NCBI GenBank assembly: GCA_002690925.1
Contig: NZGD01000291.1
Coordinates: forward strand, 1 to 51,040
Source: Rhodopirellula sp.
GTDB taxonomy: Bacteria; Planctomycetota; Planctomycetia; Pirellulales; Pirellulaceae
DNA: 51,040 nucleotides
Direction: 5' to 3'
Positions 1-8,114 of this stretch are shown here, one piece after another. Numbering within the stretch: position 1 is the first letter of the stretch; each line of letters opens with the position of its first letter. The notes beneath the pieces were generated by a model. The model did no database searches. It had not been told where the DNA came from and saw only the letters and a list, made by a program, of their open reading frames with translations. A program made the position numbers and the translations under genes.

Positions 1-863
1 ACGGCCCGATGCCTCAGACGAAAGAGCACGTTTTGCTCGGTCGTCAGGTTGGTGTGCCTTACATCGTAGTGTTCCTGAACAAGTGCGACCTCGTTGACGA
101 CGAAGAGCTGCTGGAACTGGTTGAGCTTGAGGCTCGCGAGTTGCTCAGCAAGTACGACTTCCCCGGGGACGATGTTCCTGTGGTTCGTGGTTCAGCACTT
201 CCTGCGTACAACAGCCCCGCAGATCCTGATGCCAGCAAGTGCATCAGCGAGCTGATGGACGCGTTGGACGAGTACATTCCTGAGCCTGTCCGCGAGGACG
301 ACAAGCCATTCCTGATGGCAATTGAGGACGTCTTCTCGATCGAAGGTCGTGGTACGGTTGCAACCGGCCGTATTGAGCGTGGAGTTGTGAAGGTTGGTGA
401 GGAAGTTGAAATCGTCGGATTGTCAGCTGAATCAACCAAAACAACCTGCACCGGCGTCGAAATGTTCCGCAAGGAAATGGGTGAAGGCCGTTCGGGTGAC
501 AACGTCGGATGCCTGCTACGTGGCGTCAAGCGTGAAGATATCCAGCGTGGTCAGTGCTTGGCAAAACCAGGCAGTATCACGCCTCACACCAAGTTCGAGG
601 CAGAGGTTTACTGCTTGAGCAAAGATGAGGGTGGTCGACACACACCATTCTTCAGTGGCTACCGTCCTCAGTTCTACTTCCGCACGACGGACGTGACAGG
701 AACTGCCGACTTGGTTGGTGCAGAGATGTGCATGCCTGGCGATAACGTCAAAGTTACGGTTGAGCTTCACAAGCCAATTGCGATGGACGATGGTGTCCGC
801 TTCGCGATTCGCGAAGGTGGCAAAACGGTCGGATCGGGTGTTGTCACCAAGATCCTCGAGTAA
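1..863 (+). CDS. tuf: Elongation factor Tu (3' part, start lies outside window)
   Basis: GTPase that delivers aminoacyl-tRNA to the ribosome. The reading frame is open from the first base (codons start at position 3, G-P-M-P-Q-T-K-E-H), so only the region after the DxPG box is present. The NKCD guanine-specificity motif is visible (FLNKCDLVDDEELLELVE), followed by the SALPAYNS segment that stands in for the usual SAL motif. Domains 2 and 3 follow (GRGTVATGRIERG, GYRPQFYFRTTDVTG, FAIREGG) and the normal C-terminus ends in VTKILE. All of this is textbook EF-Tu with no internal break. It sits upstream of tRNA-Trp, secE, nusG and rplK, the conserved bacterial order. The family assignment is certain; only the 5' end is missing. 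Confidence 0.98.
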   Translation, partial: GPMPQTKEHVLLGRQVGVPYIVVFLNKCDLVDDEELLELVELEARELLSKYDFPGDDVPVVRGSALPAYNSPADPDASKCISELMDALDEYIPEPVREDDKPFLMAIEDVFSIEGRGTVATGRIERGVVKVGEEVEIVGLSAESTKTTCTGVEMFRKEMGEGRSGDNVGCLLRGVKREDIQRGQCLAKPGSITPHTKFEAEVYCLSKDEGGRHTPFFSGYRPQFYFRTTDVTGTADLVGAEMCMPGDNVKVTVELHKPIAMDDGVRFAIREGGKTVGSGVVTKILE

Positions 864-915
864 AAGCGTGTGATTAGATTTTCACGCTAAAACGGGTAAA
901 TCGCGCATAATTCTG

Positions 916-948
916 ATGGCCAGCGAAGCATTTGACTTCGTTGGTCAT
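916..948 (+). terminator. Long hairpin between tuf and tRNA-Trp, possible terminator or processing site
   Basis: Arms 916-928 and 936-948 pair over 13 bp with two G-U wobbles and a 7-nt loop. Only a weak T-rich tail (ggttattt) follows, so it could end tuf transcription or be an RNA-processing signal ahead of the tRNA. A smaller 6-bp hairpin (865-870 with 883-888) lies directly after the tuf stop codon. Confidence 0.5.
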
Positions 949-1009
949 TGGTTATTTAAGGCGTTTCCTGTACGATCATGGGTCACCTCACTGGTGTCCC
1001 CTGAATCGA

Positions 1010-1082
1010 AGGGGTGTAGCTCAATTGGCAGAGCACTGGTTTCCAAAACCAGCGGTTGCGGGTTCAAGTCCCTCCGCCCCTG
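1010..1082 (+). tRNA. trnW: tRNA-Trp (anticodon CCA)
   Basis: A 73-nt cloverleaf can be folded by eye. The acceptor stem AGGGGTG pairs with CGCCCCT (one G-U) and is followed by discriminator G. The D-arm is GCTC/GAGC. The anticodon arm is CTGGT-TTCCAAA-ACCAG, with CCA at the anticodon, so it reads UGG (Trp). The variable loop is 5 nt and the T-loop is TTCAAGT. One T-stem pair is a C/T mismatch. The 3' CCA is not encoded. Position between tuf and secE is the classic location for trnW in many bacteria. Confidence 0.96.
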
Positions 1083-1230
1083 CTTTGAATCGGAAAACAA
1101 ATAGATCAAAAGGCCGCCTGTTTCTCCCGCTCAAGGAGAGGCAACTGGCTTGAACAGACATAATTGCGTTATCGTAAAGTCGATTGCCACGGATGGGCGA
1201 TTGATCCATTACACAATCAGGAGCAGACAG

Positions 1231-1695
1231 GTGTCACGAGACATTGCGGCGACCGAAAATGGTTCTCTCATCGGAACCATGCTTGGTGAACTAGCCAAAA
1301 CAAAGGTCTACAAGCCAACCCAAGGACGAATTGTCCGGCAACTGACTGCGTTGGCGATCTGGGTGATCGTCGGACTCGGCTGTTGGTCTTTGCACGGAAG
1401 CCTGCGAGGAAGCGGATGGTTCGAGGAAAACACTGAACTGTTGATTCCCGGAATATCAGTAGGGCTGCTTTTTTTCGGAGCCTGGTTTGGTTTTCGTGCG
1501 GTCAATCTGCCCAGCTTTGCTGATTTTCTGATCGCGGTTGAAGCAGAGATGAACAAGGTCACTTGGCCCAGCAAGGACGAACTGGTCCGAGCTGCGATTG
1601 TGGTGATCTTCACCATTTTCTTCCTTGCGATCTCGCTCTTCCTGTTTGACGTAATTTGGCAACAAGTTTTCGCCACGCTCGGCGTAACGACCTGA
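1231..1695 (+). CDS. secE: Preprotein translocase subunit SecE
   Basis: Small membrane subunit of the SecYEG translocon that clamps SecY. The protein is about 154 residues, longer than the E. coli type because of an N-terminal extension. Two hydrophobic segments come first (around LTALAIWVIVGLGCW and LLIPGISVGLLFFGAWFGF). The diagnostic C-terminal SecE domain follows: an amphipathic helix with EMNKVTWPSKDELVRAA, then the conserved transmembrane helix. I chose GTG at 1231 because AGGAG lies 7 nt upstream. An in-frame TTG at 1150 would add 27 implausible residues. It lies between tRNA-Trp and nusG and is probably cotranscribed with nusG and rplK. Confidence 0.93.
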   Translation: MSRDIAATENGSLIGTMLGELAKTKVYKPTQGRIVRQLTALAIWVIVGLGCWSLHGSLRGSGWFEENTELLIPGISVGLLFFGAWFGFRAVNLPSFADFLIAVEAEMNKVTWPSKDELVRAAIVVIFTIFFLAISLFLFDVIWQQVFATLGVTT

Positions 1696-1767
1696 CACGC
1701 CCGACTTTGCTATTAATATGATGTCTCAACTCCCCATCGATCACTACTGCCAAACAGCGTTGAAAAC

Positions 1768-2496
1768 GTGAACGAAGCCGAAACCTCAGACGATCCCCAA
1801 GACAATCCGGATGCCGGCGAACCGGCAGCAGCGGAAACATCGAGCTCTGATGGTGCATCCACAGAGACCGTGACGGAAGCTGCTGCAGCACCGGCTCCTC
1901 CACCTCCCGCACCTGTTGATGAAAACAAGCCAGCTAGCGAGCCCCAAGAGGGTGGCAAGATGGAATGGTACATCCTGAAGGTCGCGTTCAATCGAGAGGA
2001 CTCCATTGCGGATGCCTTGCGAAAACGCGTCAAGATGGAAGGGATGGCAGAATTCTTTGGAGATGTTGTTGTTCCTACGGAAGATGTCGCTACCTTCACG
2101 CGAGCAGGGCAGAGACGCGTATCTAAACGAAAGCTGCTGCCCGGTTACATTATGGTCAACATGTTGATCAATGATGACACCTGGTTCCTTGTACGGGAAA
2201 CCAACGGCATCAGTGACTTTACCGGCGCCGCTGGTAAACCGATGCCGATGGAACCTTCGGACATTGAGCGGTTCATCACTCGCCCGAGCGAAACCGAAGA
2301 GGAAGAAGCACCTATCAAAATCGGGATTCCTTTCAAAGTTGGCGACCGCGTTCGCGTCAAAGAAGGAAACTTCGAGAATCAAGAAGGCGATGTCGATGCT
2401 GTCGACGAAGCCAATGGCCGGATCACGGTCATCATCAATATTTTCGGCCGCAGTGTTCCCATGGAACTGGATCATTGGCAGGTTGAACCGCTTTAA
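1768..2496 (+). CDS. nusG: Transcription termination/antitermination protein NusG
   Basis: Transcription factor that binds RNA polymerase, modulates pausing and Rho termination, and couples transcription to translation. The protein is 242 residues from the GTG at 1768. The NGN domain starts near residue 65 (KMEWYILKVAFNRED) and includes KRKLLPGYIMVNM. The KOW domain is at about residues 188-242 (PFKVGDRVRVKEGNFENQEG, ending in WQVEPL). The first 64 residues are an acidic, Ala/Pro-rich tail (EPAAAETSS, APAPPPPAPVDE) absent from typical NusG of about 180 residues. A start at the ATG at 1960 would give a minimal NusG. No convincing Shine-Dalgarno supports either start, so tail translation is an inference from the continuous open frame. 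Confidence 0.95.
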   Translation: MNEAETSDDPQDNPDAGEPAAAETSSSDGASTETVTEAAAAPAPPPPAPVDENKPASEPQEGGKMEWYILKVAFNREDSIADALRKRVKMEGMAEFFGDVVVPTEDVATFTRAGQRRVSKRKLLPGYIMVNMLINDDTWFLVRETNGISDFTGAAGKPMPMEPSDIERFITRPSETEEEEAPIKIGIPFKVGDRVRVKEGNFENQEGDVDAVDEANGRITVIINIFGRSVPMELDHWQVEPL

Positions 2497-2611
2497 GGAT
2501 GGAAGCCAAACGCAGCAAGGTGCGGCATCGATAGCCGCATCAGCCTCGCTGCAAATTGCGACAAGTAACTACTAAAACAACTACTGAAACACAGACAACT
2601 GATTTCGAGAC

Positions 2612-3037
2612 ATGGCAAAGCAAGTAACAGGTCAGGCAAAATTTCAGGTCCCCGGCGGACAGGCCACCCCAGCCCCTCCAGTCGGTACCTCTCTTGGTAA
2701 GTACGGCGTCAACCTTGGACAATTCGTGCAAGCCTTCAACGATCGCACCAAGGAATATGCTGGCACTCCCATTCCTGTCATCGTTACTGTCTACAACGAC
2801 CGTAGCTTCGACTTTGTCACCAAGAGCCCACCTGCGGCATCTCTGCTTAAGCAGGCAGCAGGCATCGCTAAGGGTAGTGGTGTCCCTAACAAAACCAAAG
2901 TTGCAAAAGTCACCCGTGACCAATGTAAGGATATCGCTGAAAAGAAAATGGATGACCTCAACGCTCGCAGTATCGATCAAGCTGTTCGCATGATTGAGGG
3001 TACTGCCCGCAGCATGGGCATCGAAGTCGAAGGCTAG
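2612..3037 (+). CDS. rplK: 50S ribosomal protein L11
   Basis: Ribosomal protein of the GTPase-associated centre; binds 23S rRNA and is needed for RelA activation. At 141 residues it has the normal family length. The N-terminal domain has the proline-rich GGQATPAPPVGTSLGKYGVN stretch, and the C-terminal RNA-binding domain ends with ARSIDQAVRMIEGTARSMGI. It starts 115 bp after nusG. In most bacteria rplA (L1) follows directly; here 327 bp of repeat-bearing spacer and then a minus-strand gene follow instead. Confidence 0.98.
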   Translation: MAKQVTGQAKFQVPGGQATPAPPVGTSLGKYGVNLGQFVQAFNDRTKEYAGTPIPVIVTVYNDRSFDFVTKSPPAASLLKQAAGIAKGSGVPNKTKVAKVTRDQCKDIAEKKMDDLNARSIDQAVRMIEGTARSMGIEVEG

Positions 3038-3057
3038 AGTGGCCACTTCATGGCGAG

Positions 3058-3151
3058 TCGCGACCCCAGTAAATCGCGACTTCAGTACATCGCGACCTCA
3101 GTACATCGCGACCTCGCCCCCGCGACTTCAGCACATCCCGACTCCAGTAAT
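3058..3151 (+). repeat. Six-copy degenerate 16-bp tandem repeat
   Basis: Consecutive units resembling tcgcgacttcagtaca: 3058-3073, 3074-3089 and 3090-3105 are nearly identical. Copies at 3106-3120, 3121-3135 and 3136-3151 are more diverged. The array begins about 20 bp after the rplK stop and is not in a coding frame. Confidence 0.85.
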
Positions 3152-3167
3152 TGTCTTCTGATCCAGC

Positions 3168-3198
3168 CGAACGTAACGCCGTGATTACGGCACGTTCG
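3168..3198 (+). terminator. Inverted repeat after rplK, possible terminator
   Basis: The outer arms cgaacgt (3168-3174) and acgttcg (3192-3198) pair perfectly. The inner arms gccgt (3178-3182) and acggc (3187-3191) also pair, leaving a 3-nt bulge and a GATT loop. No T-tract follows, so a classical intrinsic terminator is doubtful. It could be a Rho-dependent 3' end stabiliser or a protein site. Confidence 0.45.
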
Positions 3199-3364
3199 CT
3201 CGGCACCAAGATGCGTTTGGCTTACATGTACACCGAAGCGAAGTTCGGATGCTGCATGAAGACAGTAGCACAGGTTTTGAAGTCAAGTCACTCTCTTGGT
3301 CTAGTTTGCCTTTCGTCACCCCCGAGTTGATCGATCGGTAGCCGCGACTAGTCCCAGTGCGAAT

Positions 3365-4726
3365 TCATGATGCACGCAACGCGTCGACTGCTTGGCTGGG
3401 AATGCCCATCGCGCGGAGCGTATTGGACGCGTTGTGCAAACTCAGTGTTGTCTTTGCGTGCTGAGCCGCCATCCCGCTTAAATCCGGATAATCTCGACGA
3501 ATCTGATGAAGCAAAGCCGGAATCTGTTTGGTTGATGTGTAGCTGTACCCAATACTGCCATCACCCCCAGCTAAATCGAGCTGATCGGAGAGCCAGCATC
3601 CTTTGGGGACAACGACAGGTACACCACGGATCAGCAGTTCCAACAGCACGCCACTGCACCGTGCAACGTAACGCTCGGGGTTGTAAAGAAACAACCCAAC
3701 ATCGGCAGAGTCCAGAAAGCGATTATAGGACTCTTCATCGAGGTTCCCTGACTGCACGACGAGTCGATTTTCGGGGTCCTGTCCTTGGTTGTCGATTGCC
3801 TTCCGAAAGACGCTTCGCAAATGCAGTGGTACCATTCGTTGCCAACGCTTTTCAGGCATCTGCATCGCCATTCGAAAATTACCCGTCTGCAGGTGGGAAC
3901 CCCACATTTCAGAAAGCACAGACTTCATTTGCCCACGACCTTTTTCCGCTCGAGGCAAACCAGCCAACACGATATTGAGTGGCTGTTGCTGCAGTTTCAA
4001 AACTCCCTGCTGGTTCCCATGATCACACCTCGGACGGACCGGATACGGGATGGCCGTTGCGTGGACACCCACTTCTTCAAGTTGCCTTGCGAGAGGCTCG
4101 GTCGTAGCATGCAAATGGACCTTATGCTGCCCGATCATGCTAATCGCATCATTGACCTGTTCTCCATACAGCTTTGCCGCGTTACTGACGGCATTACCCT
4201 CGTAAAGCGCAAAGTGCAGAATCACATGAACCGTGAGCGGATTGTCGGATCCCAGTTGCCGCAATGCTCGGGTGAGTGCCAGCAATTGAAAATCATCACC
4301 TGTATTAACGACAATGCGGTCTTCGGGACGCATTTTTTTCTGTCGAACGACCTTCAAAAAACCGTCTGACCATGCTTGCAGCATATTTTCCGGTCTAAAG
4401 TTGTGACGGGAAAAAGGATTCCGCAATTGATGCCAAACCCGCTTGAGGCGGGAACTGGCAATCGGCGTCCCTTGGGTGTTTCGTTTCACGGTGGACGTTC
4501 CATCCACGCCCAATGACCATCGTCTCATACGATGGATGCTAAAAACCGGCTCGCAAATCAGGTCGACATGCTGCTCGTTAAACTTCTGGTTCACCGCGAG
4601 ACGGGGAGCGTAACCCAGATCCCTTGCCCCACCTGCCAACAGGGAGGCCAATTCGAGAAAGTGCCCACCTGTGCCAACGATGTTGTCGTCAATGAACCAT
4701 AATCGAGGATCGTCGCTATTAGTCAT
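3365..4726 (-). CDS. Glycosyltransferase, GT4/GT1-like (GT-B fold)
   Basis: Probable sugar transferase for envelope or exopolysaccharide glycans; substrate unknown. About 453 residues from the ATG at 4726. The N-terminus runs LWFIDDNIVGTGGHFLELAS, with the GGH motif resembling the nucleotide-sugar enzyme N-lobe. The C-terminal half has the group-1 glycosyltransferase pattern: ADVGLFLYNPERY, then a donor-binding-like GVLLELLIRGVPVVVPKG and a terminal helix. The frame is open 51 codons further upstream, but those residues look non-coding and lie in the divergent spacer with pilT. It stands alone on its strand. GT-B class is fairly sure; the exact CAZy family is not. Confidence 0.7.
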   Translation of the reverse strand: MTNSDDPRLWFIDDNIVGTGGHFLELASLLAGGARDLGYAPRLAVNQKFNEQHVDLICEPVFSIHRMRRWSLGVDGTSTVKRNTQGTPIASSRLKRVWHQLRNPFSRHNFRPENMLQAWSDGFLKVVRQKKMRPEDRIVVNTGDDFQLLALTRALRQLGSDNPLTVHVILHFALYEGNAVSNAAKLYGEQVNDAISMIGQHKVHLHATTEPLARQLEEVGVHATAIPYPVRPRCDHGNQQGVLKLQQQPLNIVLAGLPRAEKGRGQMKSVLSEMWGSHLQTGNFRMAMQMPEKRWQRMVPLHLRSVFRKAIDNQGQDPENRLVVQSGNLDEESYNRFLDSADVGLFLYNPERYVARCSGVLLELLIRGVPVVVPKGCWLSDQLDLAGGDGSIGYSYTSTKQIPALLHQIRRDYPDLSGMAAQHAKTTLSLHNASNTLRAMGIPSQAVDALRAS

Positions 4727-5261
4727 CGAAAAGTAATCCGAAAGAACCTTCCAGGAAAGGCATTGGCAAGCCAAGGTAAACCGCAGCACCAACTTCTGTG
4801 AACACGCTATGAAAGTGAAACAGGGCCGAGGCGACGGGGCCTTCCCAGCTACTAACCCCACCGAGGTACTGGATACCAAAATTGGTCAAAATACGTCCAG
4901 AGAAGCTTGTTTTTTTCCTCGCCGTCTCTTTTCCGGGTTCGCTCGTAATTTGAGCGATTCTGATTTGGTGACTGCGGGGTTATTTGGTGACTGCGGTATG
5001 CGGACACGCCGCGACGTTATCATCGCGTAAAATCGCCCCTGAGACCGAAAGAAGGTGGGGAGCTTACACACTTTCGGTGAACAGTCCATCTCGCGGGAGG
5101 TTAAACTGGGGCACACTTCAGAGTCGTTGTTTATCTCCATTGCACCCCAGTTCGGTTTGTGGTGGTGGCCTGTACCCGCTTCTGCATAGAATCATGCCAG
5201 CAGGTTCCCACGGCCTGCCGACTCTCAAACCACCGAATTCGCTACCAGCAAGTTTTCAAAC
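4727..5261. other. Divergent intergenic region between the glycosyltransferase and pilT
   Basis: 535 bp expected to hold promoters for both flanking genes. Two features stand out: a 15-bp direct repeat (see 4963-4996), and an 8-bp inverted repeat aactgggg / ccccagtt at 5104-5111 and 5145-5152 with a 33-nt spacer. No reading frame looks coding and no clear -35/-10 pair was picked out. Confidence 0.6.
4963..4996 (+). repeat. Direct repeat of 15 bp in the pilT upstream region
   Basis: atttggtgactgcgg occurs at 4963-4977 and exactly again at 4982-4996, a 19-bp period. A two-site operator is possible, but so is a chance local duplication. Confidence 0.6.
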
Positions 5262-6467
5262 ATGTCGTCGTCAAAACCCGGAAATCGTGCTCCTGCTGCG
5301 TCCAAGATGGGAACCACCGCTGATGCGGTTGCTGCACGTCTTCGTGAAAGTCTGCTCCAAGACAGAGAGGAACTGGAGGTCGACAAGATCTTTCGGGCCT
5401 TGGTCAAAATTGAAGGCTCTGACCTTCACATGAAGGTGGGCCAGCCACCAATGGTCAGAACACGAGGTGAACTGAAGGCACTGAACCGTCCGCCGATCGA
5501 TTCGGAGGAGATGGTCCGCTTACTGCTGCCGATGATGGATGAGAGAAATCTGCTTATTTTTGAGGAAGAGGGCGGTGCCGACTTCTCTCACACGATCGAC
5601 GTGGACGGAACTCGCTGGCGTTTCCGCGTCAACATGCTCAAGTCATTAGGAAACATCGGACTTGTAGCACGTCGTATCAGCAATTTCATTCCTGACTTCC
5701 GAGGGCTGTTCTTACCGGATTCGATCGAAACCCTCTGTCACTATGACCAAGGGATGGTTTTGTTGGCAGGTGTGACGGGATCTGGCAAAAGCACCACGAT
5801 TGGGTCGATGCTCAATTACATCAATACCATCTATCGCAAACACATCCTTACGCTTGAGGATCCCATTGAATTCATCTTCACCGAGGACAAGTGTCTGATC
5901 AACCAGCGTGAGGTCGGCCAAGACGTGAAGGACTTCGAGATTGGTATGAAGCATGCGGTCCGTGAGGACCCCGACATCATTCTTGTGGGTGAGCTTCGAG
6001 ACGAAGAGACTTTCATGACCGCGATCCACGCTGCCGAGACCGGCCACTTGGTATTTGGCACCATTCACGCTTCGAGTGCCTCTACCACCATAGGTCGTAT
6101 TCTTGACCTGTTTCCTGAAGAGATGCACGGTGCCATCCGCTCCGCGATTGCATTCAACATGAAAGGGATCGTGGCTCAAAAATTACTCAAAACAATTCGC
6201 CCGGACGTGCCACGAGTTCCAACCTGTGAAGTCATGACATTCTCGCCAATGATCCGAAAGTTGGTGCTCGAGGGCGATGACCACAAACTCCCTGATGCCA
6301 TTCGGATTGGTGAAGAAGACGGCATGCAGGACTTCACCATGAGCCTTAAGGGCTTGATTGATGATGAACTAATCGATCGTCCAACCGCCTTCGCTGTAGC
6401 CCCAAACAAGGACGCTTTGAAGATGGCTTTGAAAGGCATTGACGTCAAAGCACCAGGTATCCTGTAA
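5262..6467 (+). CDS. pilT: PilT-family type IV pilus retraction ATPase
   Basis: Hexameric secretion-type ATPase that powers pilus retraction, acting at the cytoplasmic face of the pilus base. The protein is 401 residues. The N-terminal PAS-like domain has GSDLHMKVGQPPMVRTRGE, the usual PilT signature. Walker A GVTGSGKST is at about 170-178, the Asp box (LTLEDPIE) at about 197-204, Walker B (DPDIILVGELRD) at about 236-247 and the His box (AAETGHLVFGTIHA) at about 257-270, so all catalytic motifs are intact. A 40-residue N-terminal tail precedes the domain. It is followed after 209 bp by a GspE/PilB-like paralogue lacking Walker A. PilT versus PilU cannot be settled by eye. Confidence 0.93.
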   Translation: MSSSKPGNRAPAASKMGTTADAVAARLRESLLQDREELEVDKIFRALVKIEGSDLHMKVGQPPMVRTRGELKALNRPPIDSEEMVRLLLPMMDERNLLIFEEEGGADFSHTIDVDGTRWRFRVNMLKSLGNIGLVARRISNFIPDFRGLFLPDSIETLCHYDQGMVLLAGVTGSGKSTTIGSMLNYINTIYRKHILTLEDPIEFIFTEDKCLINQREVGQDVKDFEIGMKHAVREDPDIILVGELRDEETFMTAIHAAETGHLVFGTIHASSASTTIGRILDLFPEEMHGAIRSAIAFNMKGIVAQKLLKTIRPDVPRVPTCEVMTFSPMIRKLVLEGDDHKLPDAIRIGEEDGMQDFTMSLKGLIDDELIDRPTAFAVAPNKDALKMALKGIDVKAPGIL

Positions 6468-6676
6468 ACACCGAACCTTGGATAATCAGACATCAGGTCA
6501 GGCCATAGAATCATCCTTCGAAACCCTCCCTGAATATTCTCTTCCTTCACATAAGATGCTGCTGATCGGTGAGACCACCGTTTTGTCAGCACCACTCGTA
6601 AATTCCGCCGCGGCTACGCATAATCCTGTCATCGACGGAATCACTGACACATTCGAACAAAGGCATACGCGAGAAG

Positions 6677-8011
6677 ATGGCCGAACAAGAAGAACCACAA
6701 CTGTGGCAGACGGCAGCACCTGTCGAGTTCGTTCCCCACGTGGACGAACGAACTGAGGCTCAAGCCTTGTTGATCTCCACTCGACAAGGTGCAGGATTCG
6801 CGGTGGCTGCTGGCCAGTTGGGACATGCGCTTCAGTCACGTGCAACGCATCTTTTGATGGATTACTCGCAGTCTGCCTGTGCGATGCGGTACCAGATTGA
6901 TGGTGAATGGGAACAACTACCCCCGCTCGACAGGGAAGTGGGCGATGCGATGCTCTATGCACTCAAACAGCTGTGCCTACTGAACCCTGCGGATCGACGT
7001 TCGGCACAAACTGGTAAATGCACACTGAAAGTCGGCAAAGCCAAACATACGCTAATCATTCAGGCACAGGGCGTGGCCTCAGGAGAACGGGTACTCCTCA
7101 AAATGGAACCGGTAGATGTTCCATTCGAACGCTTGAGTGACCTCGGCATGCGTGACAAGATGATCGAGGTGTTGAAACAACAGCTCGATTCAGACGGAAC
7201 CGTGGTGCTTATCACAGCTCCGAAAGCGGCTGGACTGACCACCACCTGGGCAGTCACCCTTGAAGCAGCAGATCGCTTCATTCGTGACTTCCAGGCTTTC
7301 GAGGATCAAGAACAGCCCGAGCCCGAAACCATCAACATTAGCGCCAATTACTTCGGTGGTGACACCGGCTTGACCGAGCCAGAAATGCTCCGTAAAGCCA
7401 TTCTGAAAGAACCGGATGTGATTCTTTTTCCGGAATTACCTCAACCCGATTCCATGCAACTTGCTCTCGAGCAGGTAGAAAAGAACGAGAAACAAGTTTA
7501 CACCCGCCTGATTGCTGACAGTGCGATTGGTGGCTTGGTGCAACTACTGCCCAAGTATCGTGATTCCGCAGGAACACTGGCTAAGAGAATCAGCGTTGTT
7601 CTTTGTCAAAAACTGGTGCGTCGACTCTGCGACAACTGCAAAGTGGGCTATGAACCACAGCCGCAACTTCTGAAGCAGCTGGGCATTCCAGCGGGTAGAG
7701 TCGCAATGCTCTACCAGCCGTTTGTACCTCCACCCATCGAGCAACAAGTGGATGAAAATGGCCGCCCAGCCCCGATCGTTCCATGCCATGTTTGTGGTGG
7801 ACGCGGGTATTTGGGTCGCATTGCCATCTTTGAATTACTGAGTCCAGGCGACCAACTGCGTGCCGCGTTGATGAAAACTCAAGATCTTGCAAAGCTGAAT
7901 CAGATTGCGAAATCAGAAGGCCATCGGGGCATCCAATCGGAAGCGGTTCTCACCGTTGCTAGAGGGCTCACCAGCCTTGACGAATTGAAACGAGCCTTTG
8001 CATCCAAATGA
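6677..8011 (+). CDS. GspE/PilB-like ATPase homologue with degenerate Walker A
   Basis: Related to assembly ATPases of type II secretion and type IV pili, 444 residues. The C-terminal half keeps the GspE layout. LAKRISVVLCQKLVRRLC is followed by a tetracysteine zinc site (C318, C321, C370, C373) and GRGYLGRIAIFELL, then the family's C-terminal tail. The P-loop position reads TAPKAAGLTTT (about 180-190), where the invariant lysine is Leu187 and the glycines are mostly gone. The Walker B region (EPDVILFPEL) keeps the acid but the following Arg-Asp is replaced. ATP hydrolysis is therefore doubtful. It starts at the ATG at 6677, just after a GAGAAG stretch. It may partner the intact PilT upstream. 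Confidence 0.82.
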   Translation: MAEQEEPQLWQTAAPVEFVPHVDERTEAQALLISTRQGAGFAVAAGQLGHALQSRATHLLMDYSQSACAMRYQIDGEWEQLPPLDREVGDAMLYALKQLCLLNPADRRSAQTGKCTLKVGKAKHTLIIQAQGVASGERVLLKMEPVDVPFERLSDLGMRDKMIEVLKQQLDSDGTVVLITAPKAAGLTTTWAVTLEAADRFIRDFQAFEDQEQPEPETINISANYFGGDTGLTEPEMLRKAILKEPDVILFPELPQPDSMQLALEQVEKNEKQVYTRLIADSAIGGLVQLLPKYRDSAGTLAKRISVVLCQKLVRRLCDNCKVGYEPQPQLLKQLGIPAGRVAMLYQPFVPPPIEQQVDENGRPAPIVPCHVCGGRGYLGRIAIFELLSPGDQLRAALMKTQDLAKLNQIAKSEGHRGIQSEAVLTVARGLTSLDELKRAFASK

Positions 8012-8114
8012 TTCGATGCAATCATCATCCTAGGGCGTTGCTGAAACTGGCAACGGCGGATTGATTACCGGGTCTTGGTGAAACGAACATCGCCTTTGTG
8101 ATACGCGACGGGGC

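Larger units (their letters stand above)
3038..3364. other. Spacer after rplK with tandem repeats and a hairpin, no gene
   Basis: No convincing coding frame. It holds the 16-bp tandem array at 3058-3151 and the inverted repeat at 3168-3198, both listed separately. The remainder, up to the end of the minus-strand glycosyltransferase, shows nothing recognisable. rplA would be expected here in most bacterial genomes and is not present. Confidence 0.7.

Noticed and set aside
932..1153. Plus-strand open frame running through the tRNA-Trp gene
   Set aside because: It overlaps the tRNA and lacks protein-like composition.
8036..8055. 6-bp hairpin after the GspE-like gene as terminator
   Set aside because: Short stem, no T-tract; it may still be a weak convergent 3' end signal.
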